From Yinghuangia sp045039925 (GTDB lineage Bacteria; Actinomycetota; Actinomycetes; Streptomycetales; Streptomycetaceae): a stretch of DNA of 64,000 bases. Location: NCBI GenBank assembly GCA_045039925.1, contig CP108401.1, forward strand, positions 310,001 to 374,000, read 5' to 3'. Position 1 is the stretch's first letter. Every line of letters begins with the position of its first letter. Under the pieces are notes generated by a model. The model did no database searches. It saw nothing but the letters and a program-made list of their open reading frames with translations, and was not told where the DNA came from. This document shows positions 60,192 to 64,000 of this stretch, in pieces. The position numbers and the translations under genes were made by a program.

Positions 60192-61262
60192 TTGACCGAC
60201 ACTCCTTCTCCCCGTGCAACGGCAGCCCCCGCCGGGCACATCGAGATCAGCCACTCGCCCCGCGAGGGCACCCTCGCGCACGGCACCGCCAAGGGCGACC
60301 AGGCCGGTCCCCTGCTGCGCGCCAACCACTTCCGGTGGTCTGGCGGACTGAACGCCCACCACATCCGCAGCAGCCGCGATCGGGACGCACAGATGTGGAA
60401 GATCAACGCCGCCGCCCAGGCGCTGCGCGCCGCCGGATACGAGGTCACAGTCACCGTCGACAACGACGACGAACGCAGCTTCGCCGAGGCCGAGGGAGAC
60501 CGCAACGACCGTGCAGAGGACCGCGCCGAACGCTTCGACGCGTACGCGTCCAACGCCGCCGAACGATCCGACGCCGCCTATGCAACCGCCAAGGACCGCG
60601 CGTCCCGCATCCCCTTCGGGCAGCCGGTGCTGGCCGACCACTACAGCGCCAGCCGCGACATGCGCTACCGCGAGCGCATCACCGCCGGATTCCGCCGTTC
60701 GTTCGAGGAAGCCGACCGCGCGTCCCACTGGAGCGGCCGCGCCACCGCCGCCGCCGACTACCAGCGCCACCGCGAGAACCCCGGCCGGACGCTGCGCCGC
60801 ATCGAGAAGCTGGAAGCCGACCGCCGCGTGTACGAGCGGGCCCTCAACGGCGATGCCACCCATGGGTGGGACGCCGGAGACCCCGACCAGGCGCAGACGC
60901 TCGCGCGTCGTATCCGCCGCCTTGACGACGAACTCGGGTACTGGCGCGAGATCATCGCGCGAGCCGAGGCGGACGGTGTGAAGCGCTGGGGCCGCGCCGA
61001 CTTCGCGAAAGGGGACTTCGCCCGCGGCTTCGGCCGGTGGTTCGAGGTGCTGCGGGTGAACGCCAAGTCCCTGACGGTGCCGCACATCCACGACATGCGC
61101 CGCGTCGTCACTTCGGCCGGCCACCCCTATGGCACCGGTGCCACGTACCTCCTGAAGTACGACGAGATCCGAGGCCGCCGCAGCGTCGCCGAGATGGCCG
61201 CCGTGTTCGCCGCCGCAGCGGCCGACTCCGACAACAAGGACGGAGCCGCTCCCGGGAGTTGA
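60192..61262 (+). CDS. DUF3560 domain protein
   Basis: GGAGG precedes the TTG at 60192. The 356-residue product has IEISHSPREGTLAHGTAKGD, LLRANHFRWSGGLNAHHIRS, SRDRDAQMWKINAAAQALRA, then IPFGQPVLADHYSASRDMRY and IEKLEADRRVYERALNGDA. These are the conserved blocks of DUF3560, found in actinomycete plasmids and phages. A long coiled middle (SFAEAEGDRNDRAEDRAERF) follows the first block. Function unknown. Fourth gene of the third unit. Confidence 0.85.
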   Translation: MTDTPSPRATAAPAGHIEISHSPREGTLAHGTAKGDQAGPLLRANHFRWSGGLNAHHIRSSRDRDAQMWKINAAAQALRAAGYEVTVTVDNDDERSFAEAEGDRNDRAEDRAERFDAYASNAAERSDAAYATAKDRASRIPFGQPVLADHYSASRDMRYRERITAGFRRSFEEADRASHWSGRATAAADYQRHRENPGRTLRRIEKLEADRRVYERALNGDATHGWDAGDPDQAQTLARRIRRLDDELGYWREIIARAEADGVKRWGRADFAKGDFARGFGRWFEVLRVNAKSLTVPHIHDMRRVVTSAGHPYGTGATYLLKYDEIRGRRSVAEMAAVFAAAAADSDNKDGAAPGS

Positions 61263-61280
61263 CCCGCCACGGCCGCGATG

Positions 61281-61306
61281 CCGGGGCGCCCTGAACGGCG
61301 CCCCGG
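61281..61306 (+). terminator. 10-bp GC-rich stem-loop
   Basis: CCGGGGCGCC-CTGAAC-GGCGCCCCGG, 18 bases after the DUF3560 stop. Confidence 0.65.
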
Positions 61307-61407
61307 TCCGGCCGCAACCTCGTCGGATGCTGCGGCGAGTGGGCCCCGGGCCCCGAAGCGGCCCGGCGGGTTCCGGCGGCGGACAGGCCTGTCCCCGCGG
61401 CGCGGCT

Positions 61408-61489
61408 GACGCGACGCGGGCGGCATCGAGCCGCCGCGCCGCGGGCTTCGCCGCCGCGGGCTGCGGTCCTGAGCAACCACCAACGCCCC
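61408..61489 (+). repeat. 82-bp intergenic repeat, copy 2
   Basis: Same element as 59390-59471 (75 of 82 identical), with the same GGCGGC-ATCGA-GCCGCC hairpin. Here it lies after the third unit, about 215 bp before leader copy 4. No gene in 61490-61703. Confidence 0.8.
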
Positions 61490-61703
61490 GCCGCACCGGA
61501 ATGTCCCATCTTCTGAGGGTGCGGCTGTGCGCGGCCCAAGAGTGTGACCGGGACGCCGTCCAGGCGGCCCGGACATGGTCGGGCCGCGCACCGCCGCGAC
61601 CAACGCGCCGGGGGAGTGGGGGCGGCAGAGCGCCCCACCCCGGCCGGGCGCCCGCACCGCCGTACGTCGGGACGGTTGCGCGAAGGACTGGCGGAACACC
61701 ACC

Positions 61704-61808
61704 CGATCGGAGCATCGATTTCCGCAGGTCACAGCACACGCTATTGCATCATTTGCTGTATTGTTGATCATGTCGAAAGAGGTTGGCACCTCTGCGGCGT
61801 CCGAACCG
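61704..61808 (+). promoter_or_regulatory. Repeated leader element, copy 4
   Basis: CGATCGGAGCATCGA, TTTCCGCAGGTC, CTG-TATTGT (61759-61764), a perfect hairpin AGAGGT-TGGC-ACCTCT (61778-61793) and CCGAACCG (61801-61808), then CAAGGAG before the ATG at 61832. Confidence 0.78.
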
Positions 61809-61831
61809 AACCCCCAGCAAGGAGATCCCGC

Positions 61832-63088
61832 ATGTCCTCCCCGTCCGCCACCCTCGTGCGCCCCGTCCCGGCCAGCCAGGCGCTGTCTCTGGCCCCCATG
61901 ACCCCGCCCCAGGCATGGAGGTTCGCCGAATGGCTCGCCGGAACCCCGCTGCTGCCCGACGCCTATCACCGCCGACCGGCATCGGTCTTCTGGGCGCTGG
62001 AGTACGGCCGCGCGCTCAACCTCGACGTCGTCACCACCATCTGCAGCATCCACGTCATCAAGGGCAAGCCGACGCAGAGCGCGGACCTGATGCTGTCGCG
62101 TGCCAGGAACGCCGGGCACCGCGTGCGCATCACCCCCGAGCGGACCCGGTGCGTCGTCAAGATCGTCCGTGTCGACGACCCCGAGGACGAGACGGTCATC
62201 GAGTGGACCCTCGACGACGCGGTCACCGCGTGCCTGTGCGAGCTGCGCAACGGCCGCCCCTACGCGCGCGACGAGAAGGGGCGGCCCACGAGCTGGGAGA
62301 AGTACCCGCGCGCCATGCTCCGGAGCCGGGCCATCGCCGAGGCCGTGCGCACCGCGTGCCCGGAAGTGCTGCACGGCGCGATCTACACGCCGGAGGAACT
62401 GGGCGCCGTCGTCGACGTCGACGGCAACCCGATCACGGTCATCCCCGGCGTGGTCGAGCAGACCGGCACCGAGAAGCCGACCGCACCGCGCGTGATCAGA
62501 GCAGCGCACGCCGAGGCGGGAGACTGGGCGGTCCCCGACCGCGACCCCGCGGAGCCCGGAGGCCCCCCGGACAGCGCCCCCTGGGACGCGGCGCCCGCCG
62601 AGACGGCCCCCACCGTCAGCCCGGGGCCGCAGGCACTGGCCGGGCAGGCGGCGGAGTCCAAGAACCAGGGCGCATGGCGAAGGGTCTGGGACGAGGCCCG
62701 CGGGGCAGGCGCACTGGACGCGATCGTGCGCGCTCCCGACACCGGCGCGCTGGAGTCCCTGCGGCTCTACCTGACCCGCCGCGGCGCGGAACTCCACGAC
62801 GCGGCAGCGAAGCCCGCCGCCACCCCGTCCCCGACGAACACGACTGCGCCGCCGACCCTTCCTGAGGCCGCCGGGCCGAGTGCCCCGGCACCGGCCGCCG
62901 GACCGGAGCGCACGAAGGCGCAGTCCGAGGAAATCGCCGTCGCGCTCGCGGAAATGCTCGACGCGGCGACCGGCATCAACCCGCACGAACTCGGCCGGAT
63001 GTTCGTGGAGGCGTACGGCCACCCCCCGGAGTCGGCGACGGCTGCCGAGCTCCGCCAGATGCGCGACGTGCTTCTGGGGGCGTCGTGA
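61832..63088 (+). CDS. RecT-like single-strand annealing protein
   Basis: The 418-residue product contains WRFAEWLAGTPLLPDAYHRR, PASVFWALEYGRALNLDVVT, CSIHVIKGKPTQSADLMLSR, then SWEKYPRAMLRSRAIAEAVR and TACPEVLHGAIYTPEELGAV. This order (early-helix, G-x-P-x-x-SA-x-LM-x-AL/SR, K-YP-R-ML-x-RA...AR/CPDVL-GxYxPEEL) is that of RecT/Erf-like phage annealing proteins. The C-terminal 200 residues are Pro/Ala-rich with a helical end. It would anneal ssDNA during recombination or replication of the element. It overlaps the next gene (GTGA). Confidence 0.8.
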   Translation: MSSPSATLVRPVPASQALSLAPMTPPQAWRFAEWLAGTPLLPDAYHRRPASVFWALEYGRALNLDVVTTICSIHVIKGKPTQSADLMLSRARNAGHRVRITPERTRCVVKIVRVDDPEDETVIEWTLDDAVTACLCELRNGRPYARDEKGRPTSWEKYPRAMLRSRAIAEAVRTACPEVLHGAIYTPEELGAVVDVDGNPITVIPGVVEQTGTEKPTAPRVIRAAHAEAGDWAVPDRDPAEPGGPPDSAPWDAAPAETAPTVSPGPQALAGQAAESKNQGAWRRVWDEARGAGALDAIVRAPDTGALESLRLYLTRRGAELHDAAAKPAATPSPTNTTAPPTLPEAAGPSAPAPAAGPERTKAQSEEIAVALAEMLDAATGINPHELGRMFVEAYGHPPESATAAELRQMRDVLLGAS

Positions 63089-63612
63089 ACCTTCGCGAAC
63101 TCGCCCAGCTCGAAGCGGTCCTCAAGTGCGTGTACGAGACCGTGGGCGCCCGCCTCAAGACGGTGCGCGCCGACGTCCAGGCGGCCATCGACGACGCCGA
63201 CAGGACCACCGGCGTCCGCCAGGTCGCCGCCGACCTAACCGACGGCGTCAACGTCGCCAAGATCTCGTTGACGGCGCCCGGGCCCGAGGCGACCGTCACC
63301 GACGCCCGAGCGCTTACCGAGTGGGTGAAGGACACCCATCCCGACGAGATCGAGCGGCGGATGGTCGTCGACGTCCGGCCCGCGTTCCTCGCCAAGCTCC
63401 TGGACGCCGCGACCGAGTGCGGCAGTGCCTGCGACCCCGTCACCGGCGAAGTCGTCCCGGGCATCGAGCTGACGGACCGCAAGCGCACCCACAGTCTCCG
63501 CTACGCGCGGCACGGCCGCGAACGCGTCGCCCAGGCGCTGCGCACCGGGGAACTCGCGCACCTGATCTGGCCCCCGGACGCGAACCCCGGCCAGCCAACC
63601 GACATGCCCTGA
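63085..63612 (+). CDS. Hypothetical protein coupled to RecT-like gene
   Basis: GTG start overlapping the RecT-like stop. The 175-residue product starts MNLRELAQLEAVLKCVYETV and has VRQVAADLTDGVNVAKISLT, VVDVRPAFLAKLLDAATECG and a C-terminal RERVAQALRTGELAHLIWPP. The coupling and place suggest a partner in recombination, as RecT-type genes are usually next to a nuclease, but no nuclease motif is visible. Function unknown. Confidence 0.6.
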   Translation: MNLRELAQLEAVLKCVYETVGARLKTVRADVQAAIDDADRTTGVRQVAADLTDGVNVAKISLTAPGPEATVTDARALTEWVKDTHPDEIERRMVVDVRPAFLAKLLDAATECGSACDPVTGEVVPGIELTDRKRTHSLRYARHGRERVAQALRTGELAHLIWPPDANPGQPTDMP

Positions 63613-63617
63613 CGCCC

Positions 63618-63654
63618 CCGGGGGCGGGCGGCGAGCCCCGGCCACCGCCCCCGG
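63618..63654 (+). terminator. 10-bp stem-loop between genes
   Basis: CCGGGGGCGG with CCGCCCCCGG around 17 bases, starting five bases after the stop of the preceding gene. Confidence 0.5.
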
Positions 63655-63676
63655 TCCACAACCCAAGGAGAGCCCC

Positions 63677-64000
63677 CTGTCTATCGGCGTCCCCCCGCCC
63701 CCGCCGGCCGACCTCTACGTGGTGACCCTGCACAGCCGCATCCGGCGCCGCCCCGCCCGCTACGTCACCACGTCGGCTGGCGCAGCCGAGGCCTTCGGCG
63801 TCACCGGGCCGCTGAGGGGCCCGCACTGCCGCCACGGCAGCGACGGCCGCCCTCTGGTCGACGCGGCGCCGGTAGCGGTCGGCCCGTGGCAGCCGCTGAC
63901 CGTCGCCACCGCGACCGCCCTTGCGGCCACGCTCACGGGCACGTGGCGGTCCGTCGGCGTTCCGGGCACGACCGACACCCTCGTGGAACTCCTGCACGGC
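63677..64000 (+). CDS. Hypothetical protein, start of gene only (truncated by window end)
   Basis: AAGGAG is followed after a short spacer by CTG at 63677, opening a frame that reads LSIGVPPPPPADLYVVTLHS, ARYVTTSAGAAEAFGVTGPL and continues to the window end. No ATG, GTG or TTG lies at the right distance; the next GTG is at 63719. Either CTG is used or the gene starts at 63719. The frame's codon bias looks coding. Function unknown. Confidence 0.45.
   Translation, partial: MSIGVPPPPPADLYVVTLHSRIRRRPARYVTTSAGAAEAFGVTGPLRGPHCRHGSDGRPLVDAAPVAVGPWQPLTVATATALAATLTGTWRSVGVPGTTDTLVELLHG

Overview
The window is very GC-rich, codes densely on both strands, uses GTG and TTG starts freely, and carries two chaplin genes, a class F sortase, an ECF sigma/RskA-type pair, an Lsr2-like protein and TatB. 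This fits a filamentous actinomycete of the Streptomyces/Embleya/Yinghuangia type; the taxon is inferred from gene content, not from a marker gene.

Region 1 (1-6.1 kb) is relic-rich: the end of a LuxR regulator, an intact IS630-type element (1046-2176) inserted exactly into the stop codon of a minus-strand gene, a YciI-like gene, a lipoprotein gene, and fragments of a tyrosine recombinase, a transposase and a HEAT-like protein. Region 2 (6.4-31.6 kb) is an envelope/extracytoplasmic island: cupredoxin lipoprotein, two coupled ferritin-like proteins and a third broken by an in-frame stop, DUF4394 protein, chaplins, the tight operon DUF4331 - sortase - TPR - NicO metal exporter, STAS protein, TatB, and sigma/anti-sigma genes. 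Inside it a 3-kb segment with a dead serine recombinase and an ArsR-SRPBCC-reductase operon is bounded by a 54-bp inverted repeat.

Region 3 (31.6-35.2 kb) is a junction zone of truncated genes, short repeats and a 39-residue Trp-rich cationic peptide gene with its own terminator. Region 4 (35.3-51.8 kb) is a type IV secretion/conjugation module: TcpC-like, small membrane protein, TcpE-like, VirB4-like ATPase, lipoprotein, VirB6/TrbL-like channel, VirB8-like, cell-wall hydrolase, Lsr2-like silencer, beta-propeller-like anchor, NERD protein, replication-relaxation protein and VirD4-like coupling ATPase. It contains an 11-bp iteron array and a triple hairpin just upstream of the replication-relaxation gene, a candidate origin or transfer site.

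Region 5 (52.1-64 kb) is a plasmid-type maintenance/recombination module (DUF6573-like, DUF932, ParB-like, DUF3560, RecT-like and several unknown proteins). Its most striking property is regulatory: four transcription units each start with the same leader, made of a conserved upstream box, an extended -10 (TATTGT), a small hairpin whose stem sequence changes while its TGGC loop is constant, a CCGAACCG box, and then the ribosome binding site. Most intergenic gaps carry a perfect GC-rich stem-loop. This repeated leader is the best candidate for an undescribed regulatory system in the window. Regions 4 and 5 together look like a conjugative plasmid or integrative conjugative element; no intact integrase, partition ATPase or canonical relaxase is visible.
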